64,000 bases of DNA, taken from the NCBI RefSeq assembly GCF_900104805.1, contig NZ_LT629751.1, positions 682,001 through 746,000 of the forward strand, given 5' to 3'. Made by a program: the position numbers and the translations under genes. The notes beneath the pieces are model-generated. The model had not been told where the DNA came from. It worked only from the letters and a program-made list of their open reading frames with translations, and did no database searches. The stretch is from Pseudomonas oryzae. GTDB taxonomy: Bacteria > Pseudomonadota > Gammaproteobacteria > Pseudomonadales > Pseudomonadaceae. Shown here piece after piece: positions 36,158 through 44,616 of this stretch. Positions within the stretch are counted from its first letter, which is position 1; each line of letters begins with the position of its first letter.

Positions 36158-36640
36158 TCAAGCCGAGCGTCCGCCAGAGGCGGGCGGTTCGGCGCGAAGC
36201 GTGGGGCGGGCCTCGCCATGGTGCAGATACTTCTTGAAGTAACCGGCCCGGGTGGAATAGCCGAGCGCCCGGTAGAAGTCCGCAGCGCCGGCAGTTGCCA
36301 AGGACGTGAGTGTGCACCCAGCCTCCGCAGCCCAAGCCTCGAACGCGTCCATGAGCATTCGGCCGACGCCACTGCGCCGCTTGGCGTCGAGCACGAGAAT
36401 TTCGTCTACCCAGGCCGTATCACCGGCGGCATAAAACGCCGCGTGCCTGTGGCCCGAAACGTAGCCGACAAGCGCCCCATACAGCGTAGCCACTGCCACG
36501 AGCGAGCAGGGATCAATGAGCTTGTGCCGGAACATGCGCGAGTACACGTCCGTAGCGATGGGCGTTGGCGTTGGGAACGCGCGCACCAACTCCAGCAACA
36601 TGGCTTCGTCTTCCTGAACTGCCGAACGGATCCGGATCAT
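36158..36640 (-). CDS. GNAT family N-acetyltransferase
   Basis: 160 residues, ATG 36640 (MIRIRSAVQEDEAMLLELVR). Acetyl-CoA loop RRSGVGRMLMDAFEAWA, then DFYRALGYSTRAGYFKKYL, the typical GNAT C-terminus. Acetylation target unknown. Lies directly past the broken attC of the second integron cassette; a third cassette with a lost attC cannot be excluded. Confidence 0.9.
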   Translation of the reverse strand: MIRIRSAVQEDEAMLLELVRAFPTPTPIATDVYSRMFRHKLIDPCSLVAVATLYGALVGYVSGHRHAAFYAAGDTAWVDEILVLDAKRRSGVGRMLMDAFEAWAAEAGCTLTSLATAGAADFYRALGYSTRAGYFKKYLHHGEARPTLRAEPPASGGRSA

Positions 36641-36790
36641 CTCTATGGCCTGATATGAGGTTGCAGGGCGTGCCTCCGGCGCGCCCCATTCGTAAGCGCT
36701 CCATAAACCCCACCGTCGGCAGCTGGGCAAGATCAGACAGGGTTGGCAAGGCTTTACTCACTACTTGTGGGGAGAGTCCATATACGCATT

Positions 36791-36797
36791 GTTATGT
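36791..36797 (-). other. Remnant R'' box of a truncated attC (cassette 2)
   Basis: Minus-strand ACATAAC followed by AATGCG reproduces the first bases of the complete attC at 37710-37797 and is complementary to the start of its own cassette (GTTATGT). No matching GTTAT box follows within the next few hundred bases, so the right half of this attC is lost or decayed. Confidence 0.7.
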
Positions 36798-37682
36798 TTA
36801 CCAAACACCAAGAGTTTCAAGCAGCTCATCATGCCCCTCCAGCAAGGCTGATTTTGTAATGATTTCTGGATCAATACCGTATTTTTTACATATTGCAATG
36901 GTGCTCGATATGAAAGGTTCACTTGCAAATGGGGATATGTGTATTTTTTCAATTAGCTCTTTAGCATTGAGCGCTATGGATTCTGCTTTTGGCTCAAATC
37001 CACCAAGAGACTTATGGTCAATTTCTGGGATGGTGAATAGTCTTACTTCTTTTTCATGGCTAAAGGATGCGCGTTTTAGCAAGGGTGACAAGTGACCGTC
37101 AATCACACAGTCTTTTGGTGAAATATCCTGATCGTAAAAATCTAGATATTTTACGGCTCCGATTTGCACAAGCAAATCTTGCTCCACTGATTCTATCGAT
37201 TTCTTAAGTGAATCTATGCTGGTTTGAATGGCGATTCCTTTGCCGTTTTCTGAGTATAGCCTCCACATGGCTTCAGATTCATGCAAGCTGCTATGCCAGC
37301 AATTTACTGTTATGCCTCTTGCTATTGCTTTATATGCTTCTTTAACAAAGTCGTTTTGTGAGTCTAGCCTCGTGCGAAGCTGCATAAGCAACTCTTCGCC
37401 GACAGTGTTGATAACTCCTGAGGTTCTTGAGTTGTCGGCCAATATTTTTAGTTGGTCATAGACGCTTTCAAGCTCTTTGTAAGACGACCCCAAAACCGTG
37501 GCCAAAGCTTCAAATGCAACTTTAGGTAGATAGCCCTCAAAAGGATCAGATTTGGCGTAAGTAGAGAGTGGCGTAAAATAAAGCGACTCGACTTCTAGCA
37601 AGTTTACGAGCTTATCTATAGACATGTAGCGCCATAGAGGAATCTGGCTTGTAATACTTGAACCCAGTTTCACTATTGCCAT
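36798..37682 (-). CDS. DUF2971 protein, integron cassette 2 gene
   Basis: 294 residues; GGAG eight bases before ATG 37682. Family pattern is clear: LWRYMS at the start, LESLYF-like ESLYFTPLS, DPFEG, NCWHSSLHESEAMWRLYS and GKGIAIQTS. DUF2971 proteins are soluble, of unknown biochemical role, and common in integrons and defence-rich regions. AT-rich relative to the chromosome. The stop TAA lies at the edge of the cassette's attC remnant, as expected for a cassette gene that fills its cassette. Confidence 0.88.
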   Translation of the reverse strand: MAIVKLGSSITSQIPLWRYMSIDKLVNLLEVESLYFTPLSTYAKSDPFEGYLPKVAFEALATVLGSSYKELESVYDQLKILADNSRTSGVINTVGEELLMQLRTRLDSQNDFVKEAYKAIARGITVNCWHSSLHESEAMWRLYSENGKGIAIQTSIDSLKKSIESVEQDLLVQIGAVKYLDFYDQDISPKDCVIDGHLSPLLKRASFSHEKEVRLFTIPEIDHKSLGGFEPKAESIALNAKELIEKIHISPFASEPFISSTIAICKKYGIDPEIITKSALLEGHDELLETLGVW

Positions 37683-37709
37683 TTGAATCACTCCATGACT
37701 TCGTGGGAA

Positions 37710-37797
37710 ACATAACGATTAAGCTAACGGGCAGACAAAGCGTAGCTTTTGGTTGTCCAGCGAACGAAGTGAGCGGCAGTTGAGCGCATTGTTATGC
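37710..37797 (-). other. Integron attC recombination site (88 bp) of cassette 1
   Basis: On the minus strand it begins GCATAACAATGCGCTCAAC and ends TTAGCTTAATCGTTATGT, with inverted outer and inner boxes that pair imperfectly around an extra base, and a variable centre. The R'' box GCATAAC is the complement of GTTATGC at the start of the same cassette (38446-38440), the signature of a circularly derived cassette. The cassette 1 gene stop lies inside it. Confidence 0.88.
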
Positions 37798-38424
37798 GCG
37801 CATACCTTTGATTATTGCCCCAGGTACTGTGGCAAAGCCTTTGGCTGTGTTTTGATCCGTAAAAATAGTTGTGCGTATGAACTCGCACTCTTCAACTGTG
37901 CAATTTTTTAAAACAACAATTCCTGTAAGAAATACATCTTCAGGCAGTGCAACGATGTCGCCGCACTCAGAGAAGCCACTGTTCACATAGTTTCCGCCCA
38001 AAATGGCCACGGCTGCTGGGCCGACAAATTTACACCTTTTGAAGTGTTTGTTTTCATGCAGTTGAACTGTAGGGAGCCTTAGGTCCTCAATCGGAATTAT
38101 TGAGTCTTTAAAGCTCTCTAATAGAGGGTTTATTGAGCTTTTAGGTGTCAATAAGGCACGGTGAAGGTCTGCCGAAGCCTGCTTCAGTACTGCGGACTTA
38201 ATTAAGTAGAGAATAATGGATACGACCAATGCTGTTATGCAGCCAGCCGCAACCCAGTAAATTGGCCCTAGCTGTTTAAGGATAGGGTCTGCTTTGGCTA
38301 CAAATGCAGTCAACGTCCCGCTGCCACCTATGAATAGTAAAGTGGCAATTCTCCACCCCCATTCGGCAGCGGATAGCCCCGTTTCAAATAGTGATATTGA
38401 ATGCCAGAGGCTCTGTCTTTGCAC
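37792..38424 (-). CDS. Unrecognised two-helix membrane protein, integron cassette 1 gene
   Basis: 210 residues from GTG 38424 with AGGAG seven bases upstream. Two membrane helices at about 24-44 (WRIATLLFIGGSGTLTAFVA) and 55-76, then a cytoplasmic region of about 135 residues in which short stretches (HFKRCKFVGPAAVAILGGNY, VVLKNCTVEECEFIRTTIF) resemble right-handed parallel beta or pentapeptide-like coils. AT-rich. First cassette next to attI, so it would have been the best expressed. I do not recognise the family. Confidence 0.75.
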   Translation of the reverse strand: MQRQSLWHSISLFETGLSAAEWGWRIATLLFIGGSGTLTAFVAKADPILKQLGPIYWVAAGCITALVVSIILYLIKSAVLKQASADLHRALLTPKSSINPLLESFKDSIIPIEDLRLPTVQLHENKHFKRCKFVGPAAVAILGGNYVNSGFSECGDIVALPEDVFLTGIVVLKNCTVEECEFIRTTIFTDQNTAKGFATVPGAIIKGMRA

Positions 38425-38439
38425 GTTACTCTCCTGTGT

Positions 38440-38480
38440 GCATAACTATAAATAGACGTCAAATGGTGTATAACTCCCCG
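38440..38480 (-). other. Integron attI-like site
   Basis: Minus-strand core AGTTATGCACACAGG (crossover G|TTATGC at 38446/38445) is the junction between integron platform and cassette 1. A second core, GTTATACACC, lies in the same orientation 29 bp upstream (38475-38469), as direct-repeat sites do in attI. It lies between the truncated intI and the cassettes. Confidence 0.75.
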
Positions 38481-38578
38481 GTCGGGGCTGGTGGATAACA
38501 TTCCTTGTCATTTTTACTGTCCCTGTCTACGCTGCGGGTTCTGCGGTCAGGATGACCGCTTCGGGGAGTTATGCACCA
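38464..38578. repeat. 17-bp inverted repeats bracketing the intI leader
   Basis: TGGTGTATAACTCCCCG (38464-38480) and CGGGGAGTTATGCACCA (38562-38578) are inverted with one mismatch and enclose 81 bp. The right copy ends at the first base of the intI start codon. Confidence 0.85.
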
Positions 38579-39201
38579 TGGATGGCAAGCCCAGGCTGCT
38601 CGACCAGATGCGTGAGCGGATTCGCGTCAAACACTACTCCATTCGAACCGAGAAGGTCTATTGCGAGTGGGTGAGGCAGTTCATACGTTTCCACCAGTAC
38701 CGTCATCCGGTGGAGATGGGCGCACCGGAGGTGGAGGTTTTTCTGACCGATCTGGCTGTACGGCGCAAGGTGTCGGCCTCCACGCAGAACCAGGCGCTGG
38801 CTGCCTTGCTGTTTCTCTACCGCGAAGTGCTGCAGATCGATCTGCCCTGGTTGAAGGATGTGGTGCGGGCGAAGAGGCCGCAGCGCCTGCCGGTGGTGCT
38901 GTCGGTCGAGGAGGTGCGCAGCGTTCTGGCCGGTCTGCAGGGCGATCTCTGGCTGCTCTGTAGTCTGCTGTATGGCACCGGCATGCGGCTGATGGAGGTC
39001 TTGCGCCTGCGGGTCAAGGATGTGGATTTCGCCCGCGGGGAGATCCTGATCCGCGACGGCAAGGGCATGAAGGATCGCGTGACGGTGTTGCCGCGTAACC
39101 TGCAGCAGCCGTTGCGCCAGCATCTGGCGGTGGTGCGCTCGCTGCACCAGGCCGAGCTGGCGGCCGGGCTGGCTGTACTGAGTCCGCTGGATCGGCCTTG
39201 A
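38578..39201 (+). pseudogene. intI: Truncated integron integrase (intI)
   Basis: 207 residues of an IntI that normally has about 320-340. The N-terminal part is diagnostic (LLDQMRERIRVKHYSIRTEK, then FIRFH, VSASTQNQALAALLFLYREV, LPVVLSVEEV), and the first catalytic arginine is present in LLYGTGMRLMEVL. The frame ends at ...LAAGLAVLSPLDRP, losing the H-x-x-R, second His and the tyrosine nucleophile, so the product cannot recombine. The stop is only three bases from the convergent nrdJb stop, suggesting that a deletion removed the 3' part of intI together with the spacer. It points away from the cassettes, the standard integron arrangement. Confidence 0.92.
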
Positions 39202-39204
39202 GCT

Positions 39205-39915
39205 TCACCCGCACTTGCTGTGCCCGCAGTTCAGGCAGGTGGCGCAGCCTTCCAGCTTGACCACCGCCTGGGTGTGGCAGTGGCCGCACAGTTGCGCACC
39301 GGGCGGGAAGCCTTCGCCGGGTTCCAGGGCCGCCGCGCCCTGGCTGGCCTCCCAGGCGGCGCGGCGTTCGGCCAGGTAGCGCTGCTGCGCCGCGTCCGGC
39401 GTGTGTTCGTGGAGCAGGCCGATGGCGATCAGGTGGCGCTCCAGTACGGCGCCGATCTCGGCGACGATCGACGGCATGTACACGCCGCCCTTCTTCAGGT
39501 AGCTCGACGGCATGTACACGCCGCCCTTCTTCAGGTAGCCGCCGCGCGGGTCGAACACCGCCTTGAGCTCCTCGACCAGGAAGGTGCAGTCGCCGCCCTT
39601 GCGGAACACCGCGGACATGATGCGGGTGAGGGCGACGATCCACTGGAAGTGGTCCATGTTCTTCGAGTTGATGAAGATCTCGAAGGGCCGGCGCTGCTCG
39701 AAGGGCGTGCCGGCGTTGAGCAGGATGTCGTTGATGGTCACGTACAGCGCGTGCTCGAACAGCGGCGACTTGATCTTGTAGGTGGTGCCGGTGAGCAGCT
39801 CCGGGCGCTCGAGGGTTTCGTCGAGCTGCACCGGCGGCTGCCCCGGCGCCTGGGCGGGGCGCTGGCCGGCGACCACTTGGAAGCTCTTGATGCGCTGGCC
39901 GATCTTCACGGTCAT
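39205..39915 (-). CDS. nrdJb: Class II ribonucleotide reductase, NrdJb part
   Basis: 236 residues. In Pseudomonas the adenosylcobalamin-dependent reductase is split: NrdJa holds the catalytic barrel, NrdJb the C-terminal piece with redox cysteines. Here the C-terminus has CGHCHTQ and CATCLNCGHSKC, the expected thiol or zinc site. Residues about 127-150 contain YLKKGGVYMPS twice, from a 36-bp tandem duplication in the DNA; homologues have one copy. It is separated from nrdJa by 147 bp that contain a palindromic repeat. Converges on truncated intI. Confidence 0.92.
   Translation of the reverse strand: MTVKIGQRIKSFQVVAGQRPAQAPGQPPVQLDETLERPELLTGTTYKIKSPLFEHALYVTINDILLNAGTPFEQRRPFEIFINSKNMDHFQWIVALTRIMSAVFRKGGDCTFLVEELKAVFDPRGGYLKKGGVYMPSSYLKKGGVYMPSIVAEIGAVLERHLIAIGLLHEHTPDAAQQRYLAERRAAWEASQGAAALEPGEGFPPGAQLCGHCHTQAVVKLEGCATCLNCGHSKCG
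39470..39539. repeat. 36-bp in-frame tandem duplication in nrdJb
   Basis: Bases 39470-39503 recur as 39506-39539 (period 36). Translated, this doubles a 12-residue unit YLKKGGVYMPSS. Confidence 0.93.
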
Positions 39916-39928
39916 GGGGTTCTCCCGA

Positions 39929-40042
39929 GGTAGGGTGGGTTAGGCCCCTGGCCGTAACCCACCAACCGGCCGCGAGGCCGGCCTCTGCCAGCCTGGCGGC
40001 ATCGATGGTGGGTTACGCCGCGGTGTGGCTAACCCACCCTGC
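39929..40042. repeat. Palindromic repeat, GTAGGGTGGGTTA family
   Basis: Arms GGTAGGGTGGGTTAGG (from 39929) and GGCTAACCCACCCTGC (40027-40042) enclose further GTGGGTTA/TAACCCAC copies. Second member of the family at 26320-26433. It lies between nrdJa and nrdJb. Confidence 0.85.
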
Positions 40043-40062
40043 AAATACTCCGGCACTGGCCT

Positions 40063-42204
40063 TCAGTATTTGCCGTAATAGCCTTCCTTGAGCGCGTCGA
40101 ACAGGTTGGCGGCGCTGTTCACCTCGCCGTCGTACTCGACCAGTTCGTTGCCGCGCAGCTCGATCACGCTGCCGTCCTCCAGCTCGAAGCGGTACAGGGT
40201 GTTCTCCAGGTCCGCCTCGCGCACCAGCACGCCCTGGAAGGCCGAGGGATTGAAGCGGAAGGTGGTGCAGCCCTTGAGGCCCTGGCGCCAGGCGTAGCGG
40301 TAGATGTCCTTGAACGCCTCGAACGGGTAGTCGCTGGGCACGTTGGCGGTCTTGGCGATCGACGAGTCCACCCACTTCTGCGCCGCGGCCTGCATGTCGA
40401 CGTGCTGGGTCGGGCCGATATCGTCGGCGCCGACGAACCACTCCGGCAGGCGGTGCGCCGGGTCGCTGCTGTCCGGATCGGCCAGCGGGTCGACCAGCGC
40501 GCGGTAGGCCAGCAGTTCGTAGCTGAGCACCTCGACCTTCTCCTTGGCCTTGCGCCCGGGGCGGATCAGGTTGCGCGAATACCTGTGGGCGAAGCTCGGT
40601 TCGATGCCGTTGGAGGCGTTGTTGGCCAGGCTCAGGCTGATGGTGCCGGTGGGCGCGATGGAACTGTGGTGGGTGAAGCGCGCGCCGGTTTCGGCCAGCG
40701 CGGAGACCAGCTCGGGGTCGACCTCGGCGATGCGCTGCATGTAGCGCGAGTAGCGCGCGTGCAGTACGCGCCCCGGCAGGCGGTCGCCCACCTGGTAGCC
40801 GTCGGTGGCCAGCTCAGGGCGCTGCCCGAGCATCCGCGCGGTGATCTCGAACTCCTCTGCCAGCAGCGGTGCGGGGCCTTTCTCCCGAGCCAGTTCCAGC
40901 GCCGCCCGCCAGCCGCCCAGCGCCAGCTCGCGCGCCACGTCCTCGGTGAAGCGGCAGGCCTCGGCGCTGCCGTAGCGCAGGCGCAGCATGGCCAGCGCCG
41001 AGCCGAGGCCGAGAAAGCCCATGCCGTGGCGGCGCTTGGCGAGGATCTCCTCGCGCTGCGCCGCCAGCGGCAGGTTGTTGAGTTCCACCACGTTGTCGAG
41101 CAGGCGGGTGAACACCTGCACCACCTGACGGAAGCGCTCCCAGTCGAAGCGCGCGCGCACGTCGAACGGTTCGTCGACGAACAGGGTGAGGTTGACCGAG
41201 CCGAGCAGGCAGGCGCCGTAGGGCGGCAGGGGCTGTTCGCCGCAGGGGTTGGTGGCGCGGATCTCCTCGCACCACCAGTTGTTGTTCAGCTGGTTGACCC
41301 GGTCGATGAGGATGAACCCGGGTTCGGCGAAGTCGTAGGTGGAGGCCATCAGCATGTCCCACAGGTGGCGGGCGCGCACCTTGCCGTAGACCCGGCAGGC
41401 CACCTTGCCGTCGTCGCGGCGTGGATAGCCCTCGTGCAGCGGCCAGTCGCGCCAGACCACCTGGTCGGAGTTGGCGAGGTCGAGCCGGGCCGCCTCGCGC
41501 GGATGCAGCGGAAACACCAGCGGCCAGTCGGCGTCGTTCTCCACCGCCTGCATGAAGTCGTCGCCGATCAGCAGGCTGAGGTTGAACTGGCGCAGGCGGC
41601 CGTCCTCGCGCTTGGCGCGGATGAACTCGCGCACGTCCGGATGGGCAACGTCGAAGGTGGCCATCTGCGCGCCGCGCCGGCCGCCGGCGGAGCTGACGGT
41701 GAAGCACATCCGGTCGAACACGTCCATGAACGACAGCGGCCCGCTGGTGCGTGCGCCGGCGCCTGCGACCTGCGCGCCGTGCGGGCGCAGGGTGGAGAAC
41801 TCGTAGCCGATGCCGCAGCCGGCCTTGAGCGTCAGCCCGGCCTCGTGGAGCTTGCCGAGGATGTCGTCCATCGAGTCGTGGATGGTGCCGGACACTGTGC
41901 AGTTGATGGTCGAGGTGGCCGGCTTACGCTCCTGCGCGCCGGCGTTGGCGACGATCCGTCCGGCCGGGATGGCGCCGTTGCGCAGCGCCCAGAGGAAGCG
42001 TTCGTACCAGTGCTCGCGCAGTTCAGCGCGCTCGACCCCGGCCAGGGCGCGGGCGACCCGCTGCCAGGTGGCGTCGAGGTCGGCGTCCACCGGCGTGCCG
42101 TCGGGCTCGACCAGCCGGTACTTCTGCGCCCAGATGTCGGCCGCGGCGGGCTGCAGGGGAATGCCGGCGACCTTGTGCGGCGCGCGGCCGCCGTGCCTGG
42201 CCAT
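40063..42204 (-). CDS. nrdJa: Class II ribonucleotide reductase catalytic part, NrdJa
   Basis: 713 residues. Signature elements: substrate-site cysteine in TINCTVSGT, radical-site NPCGEQPLPP (Asn, Cys, Glu), LNNLPLAAQ, and the phosphate-binding TGTISLSLANNASNGIEPSF. It reduces ribonucleotides with adenosylcobalamin, working with or without oxygen. ATG 42204 lies behind GGGAGACTCCC. Partner piece nrdJb follows after a repeat. I looked for a cobalamin riboswitch upstream and did not see one. Linked functionally to the cobS gene in this window through its cofactor. Confidence 0.94.
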   Translation of the reverse strand: MARHGGRAPHKVAGIPLQPAAADIWAQKYRLVEPDGTPVDADLDATWQRVARALAGVERAELREHWYERFLWALRNGAIPAGRIVANAGAQERKPATSTINCTVSGTIHDSMDDILGKLHEAGLTLKAGCGIGYEFSTLRPHGAQVAGAGARTSGPLSFMDVFDRMCFTVSSAGGRRGAQMATFDVAHPDVREFIRAKREDGRLRQFNLSLLIGDDFMQAVENDADWPLVFPLHPREAARLDLANSDQVVWRDWPLHEGYPRRDDGKVACRVYGKVRARHLWDMLMASTYDFAEPGFILIDRVNQLNNNWWCEEIRATNPCGEQPLPPYGACLLGSVNLTLFVDEPFDVRARFDWERFRQVVQVFTRLLDNVVELNNLPLAAQREEILAKRRHGMGFLGLGSALAMLRLRYGSAEACRFTEDVARELALGGWRAALELAREKGPAPLLAEEFEITARMLGQRPELATDGYQVGDRLPGRVLHARYSRYMQRIAEVDPELVSALAETGARFTHHSSIAPTGTISLSLANNASNGIEPSFAHRYSRNLIRPGRKAKEKVEVLSYELLAYRALVDPLADPDSSDPAHRLPEWFVGADDIGPTQHVDMQAAAQKWVDSSIAKTANVPSDYPFEAFKDIYRYAWRQGLKGCTTFRFNPSAFQGVLVREADLENTLYRFELEDGSVIELRGNELVEYDGEVNSAANLFDALKEGYYGKY

Positions 42205-42314
42205 CGGAGGGAGTCTCCCGTCGGGCAGAGGATGCCTTTTACCTTAGCCGCTGGGCGGCGGCTGTGCCCGGCCGTGGCGGCGGGCTGGCGCGCAGCGGGC
42301 CAGCCCGGACAGCT

Positions 42315-42785
42315 TCAGTGCATCTTGCGCGTCGAGGCCTTGCGCGTGCCGGTTTCCTTCGGCGCCAGCAGGTGCAGGTAGTCCTGGAAATAGTCTTGCA
42401 GGGTGGTGCTGATCGGCATCGCCCCGGTGGTTTCCTTGAGCGTGCTGGCTGCCTCCTTCTGCCAGGTGGAGATCGCTTCCTGGGCGGCATTGCTGAAGGT
42501 GCTCTGGTTGGCCAGGCTGGTCTCGGCGACCTGCTGGATCACATCGGTCTGCAGCTGCAGCGCCTTCCAGTACAGGTCGGCGGCGATGCCGTTGAGGCTC
42601 TGCCAGTCGCTGGCGTCGAGCATGCGGGTGGCGGCGCTTTCCAGCTCGGAGGTGCAGCTGTTGACCGCGCGGTTGCCCGCCTCGCTCCAGCGCAGGGCGC
42701 TCTCGCGGGTCAGGTCGCAGAGGCGGAAGTACAGCTGCAGGTTGACCTTGAACAGGGTCAGGGTCGATTGCGGATCGAGGTACAT
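42315..42785 (-). CDS. Phasin family protein
   Basis: 156 residues, all helical, no signal peptide (MYLDPQSTLTLFKVNLQLYF). Repeated heptad-like amphipathic helices through AAQEAISTWQKEAASTLKET, and a basic Lys/Arg tail ending KASTRKMH. Phasins coat polyhydroxyalkanoate granules. ATG 42785 is preceded by GGGAGG. It follows phaC by 49 bp on the same strand, so is likely co-transcribed. Confidence 0.88.
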   Translation of the reverse strand: MYLDPQSTLTLFKVNLQLYFRLCDLTRESALRWSEAGNRAVNSCTSELESAATRMLDASDWQSLNGIAADLYWKALQLQTDVIQQVAETSLANQSTFSNAAQEAISTWQKEAASTLKETTGAMPISTTLQDYFQDYLHLLAPKETGTRKASTRKMH

Positions 42786-42834
42786 GGGGGAGCCTCCCGC
42801 CCGTCGGGGCGTATGCCAGGGAAAGGACTGAAAC

Positions 42835-44616
42835 TCACTGTTCGCGCACGTACTGCCCCGGCGCGTCGTCAATCACCGCGTAGCCGCGCTCCGGCGCGCC
42901 GGTGGCCGGCGGGGCGGCCGGCGCGGCCGAACGCTCCTTGAGCCAGCGCGTCCACTCCAGCCACCACGAGCCGTCGTGGCGCGGCGCGCTGGCCAGCCAG
43001 GCGTCGGGGGCCACGTAGTTGCCGCCGGCCGGGCGCTCCAGCACCTGGTAGTGGCGCTTGGCACGCCCCGGCTCGCTGACGATGCCAGCGTTGTGGCCGC
43101 CGGTGGTCAGCACGAAGGTGATCGGCGCCGGGCTGAGGTAGTGCAGCTTGAACACCGAGCGCCAGGGCGCGACGTGGTCCTGGGTGGTGGCCACGCAGAA
43201 CACTGGGGTGGAGATGTCGCTCAGCGACACCGGGCGTCCGCCCACCGGATAGCGGCCCTCGCTGAGGTCGTCGTTGAGGAACAGGCGGCGCAGGTACTGG
43301 GCGTGCATGCGCGCCGGCATGCGCGTGGCGTCGGCGTTCCAGGCCATCAGGTCGATCATCGGCGCGCGGTCGCCCATCAGGTATTCGCCGACCATGCGCG
43401 ACCACAGCAGGTCGTTGGACCGCAGCAGCTGGAAGGCGCCGACCATCTGTCCGGCGGTCAGGTAGCCGGTTTCCGCCATCTGCGCCTCGAGCAGGCTGAC
43501 CTCGCTCTCGTCGATGAATAGCGCCAGTTCGCCGGGTTCGGTGAAGTCGGTCTGCGCGGTGAACAGGCTGATCGAGGCCAGGCGGCGGTCGCCGTCGCGC
43601 GCCATGGCGGCGGCGGCGATCGCCAGCAGGGTGCCGCCCAGGCAGTAGCCGGTGGCGTGCACCTTGCGTTCGGGGACGATGGCGTTGATCGCGTCGAGGG
43701 CGGCGAAGAAGCCGAGCTGCAGGTACTCGTCCATGCCCAGGTCGCGGTCCTCGGCGCCGGGGTTCTTCCACGACAGGCAGAACACCGTGTGGCCCTGGTC
43801 GACCAGGTACTTGACCAGCGAGTTGTGCGGCGACAGGTCGAGGATGTAGTACTTCATGATCCATGCCGGGACGATCAGGATCGGCTCCGGATGCACCGTC
43901 TCGGTGGTCGGCGTGTACTGGATCAGCTCGATCAGGCGGTTCTTCAGCACCACCTTGCCGGGAGTCACGGCGAGGTTCTCGCCCACCGCGAACTTCTCGG
44001 TGCCGGCGGCCGGGCGACCGGCGGCCAGGCGTTCGAGATCCTCCAGGTAATGGATCATGCCGCGCATCAGGTTGGCGCCGCCGGATTCCAGGGTGCGTTG
44101 CAGCACCACCGGGTTGGTCGCCAGGAAGTTGCCGGGCGAGAGCATGTCGAGCAGCTGGCGGGAGGCGAAGGCGACCACCTCCTGATGGTGGCGCGACACG
44201 CCGCGCACGCCGCTGGTGGCCGCCTGCCACCACTCCTGGGTGAGCAGGAACGACTGGTGCATCAGGTTGAACGGCCACTGGTGCCACTCCCTGGCGGCGA
44301 AGCGACGGTCGCGCCGCGGCGGCTCGACGCACTCGTGCGCCGGGCAGTCCGGCGAGGCGAAGGCGACTTCGCTGGCGTAGCGGCTCATGCGGCCCATCTG
44401 CTCCAGCGCCAGGTTGAGCAGCTCCAGCTGCTTGCCCGGCGAGCCGGCCAGGTGGCTGGACCAGTCGAGCATGGCCAGCAGCAGCGCGGTCGGCGAGAGC
44501 GAGGAGGTGGCGCGGGCGATGGCCGCGTGCACCTTGAGGTCGAGGGGATTGGCGTCGGGTGCCTTGGGCGCTGTGCTGGCCGGTGGCATCGCGGCTTCGG
44601 GAGTGGGCATGTTCAT
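42835..44616 (-). CDS. phaC: Poly(3-hydroxyalkanoate) synthase, class I type
   Basis: 593 residues, the class I length. The lipase-like box GYCLGG places the nucleophile at Cys325; the Asp is in TTQDHVAPW and the His in TGGHNAGI. The N-terminal PhaC domain spans about 70-240 (REWHQWPFN). It polymerises 3-hydroxyacyl-CoA, most likely 3-hydroxybutyryl-CoA, on the granule surface. Start ATG 44616 is chosen for GAGGA seven bases upstream; another ATG follows two codons later. Followed by the phasin gene; no phaA or phaB nearby. Confidence 0.93.
   Translation of the reverse strand: MNMPTPEAAMPPASTAPKAPDANPLDLKVHAAIARATSSLSPTALLLAMLDWSSHLAGSPGKQLELLNLALEQMGRMSRYASEVAFASPDCPAHECVEPPRRDRRFAAREWHQWPFNLMHQSFLLTQEWWQAATSGVRGVSRHHQEVVAFASRQLLDMLSPGNFLATNPVVLQRTLESGGANLMRGMIHYLEDLERLAAGRPAAGTEKFAVGENLAVTPGKVVLKNRLIELIQYTPTTETVHPEPILIVPAWIMKYYILDLSPHNSLVKYLVDQGHTVFCLSWKNPGAEDRDLGMDEYLQLGFFAALDAINAIVPERKVHATGYCLGGTLLAIAAAAMARDGDRRLASISLFTAQTDFTEPGELALFIDESEVSLLEAQMAETGYLTAGQMVGAFQLLRSNDLLWSRMVGEYLMGDRAPMIDLMAWNADATRMPARMHAQYLRRLFLNDDLSEGRYPVGGRPVSLSDISTPVFCVATTQDHVAPWRSVFKLHYLSPAPITFVLTTGGHNAGIVSEPGRAKRHYQVLERPAGGNYVAPDAWLASAPRHDGSWWLEWTRWLKERSAAPAAPPATGAPERGYAVIDDAPGQYVREQ

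Noticed and set aside
35596-36640. The two GNAT genes as integron cassettes 3 and 4
   Set aside because: No attC boxes lie between or after them and their composition is closer to the chromosome; kept as ordinary genes.
36513-36761. Short minus-strand ORF before the GNAT gene
   Set aside because: It is mostly a shadow of the GNAT gene in another frame; the N-terminal part has no support.
42205-42314. Cobalamin riboswitch upstream of nrdJa
   Set aside because: Looked for because the enzyme uses B12; the conserved B12-box pattern is not there, only GC-rich hairpins.
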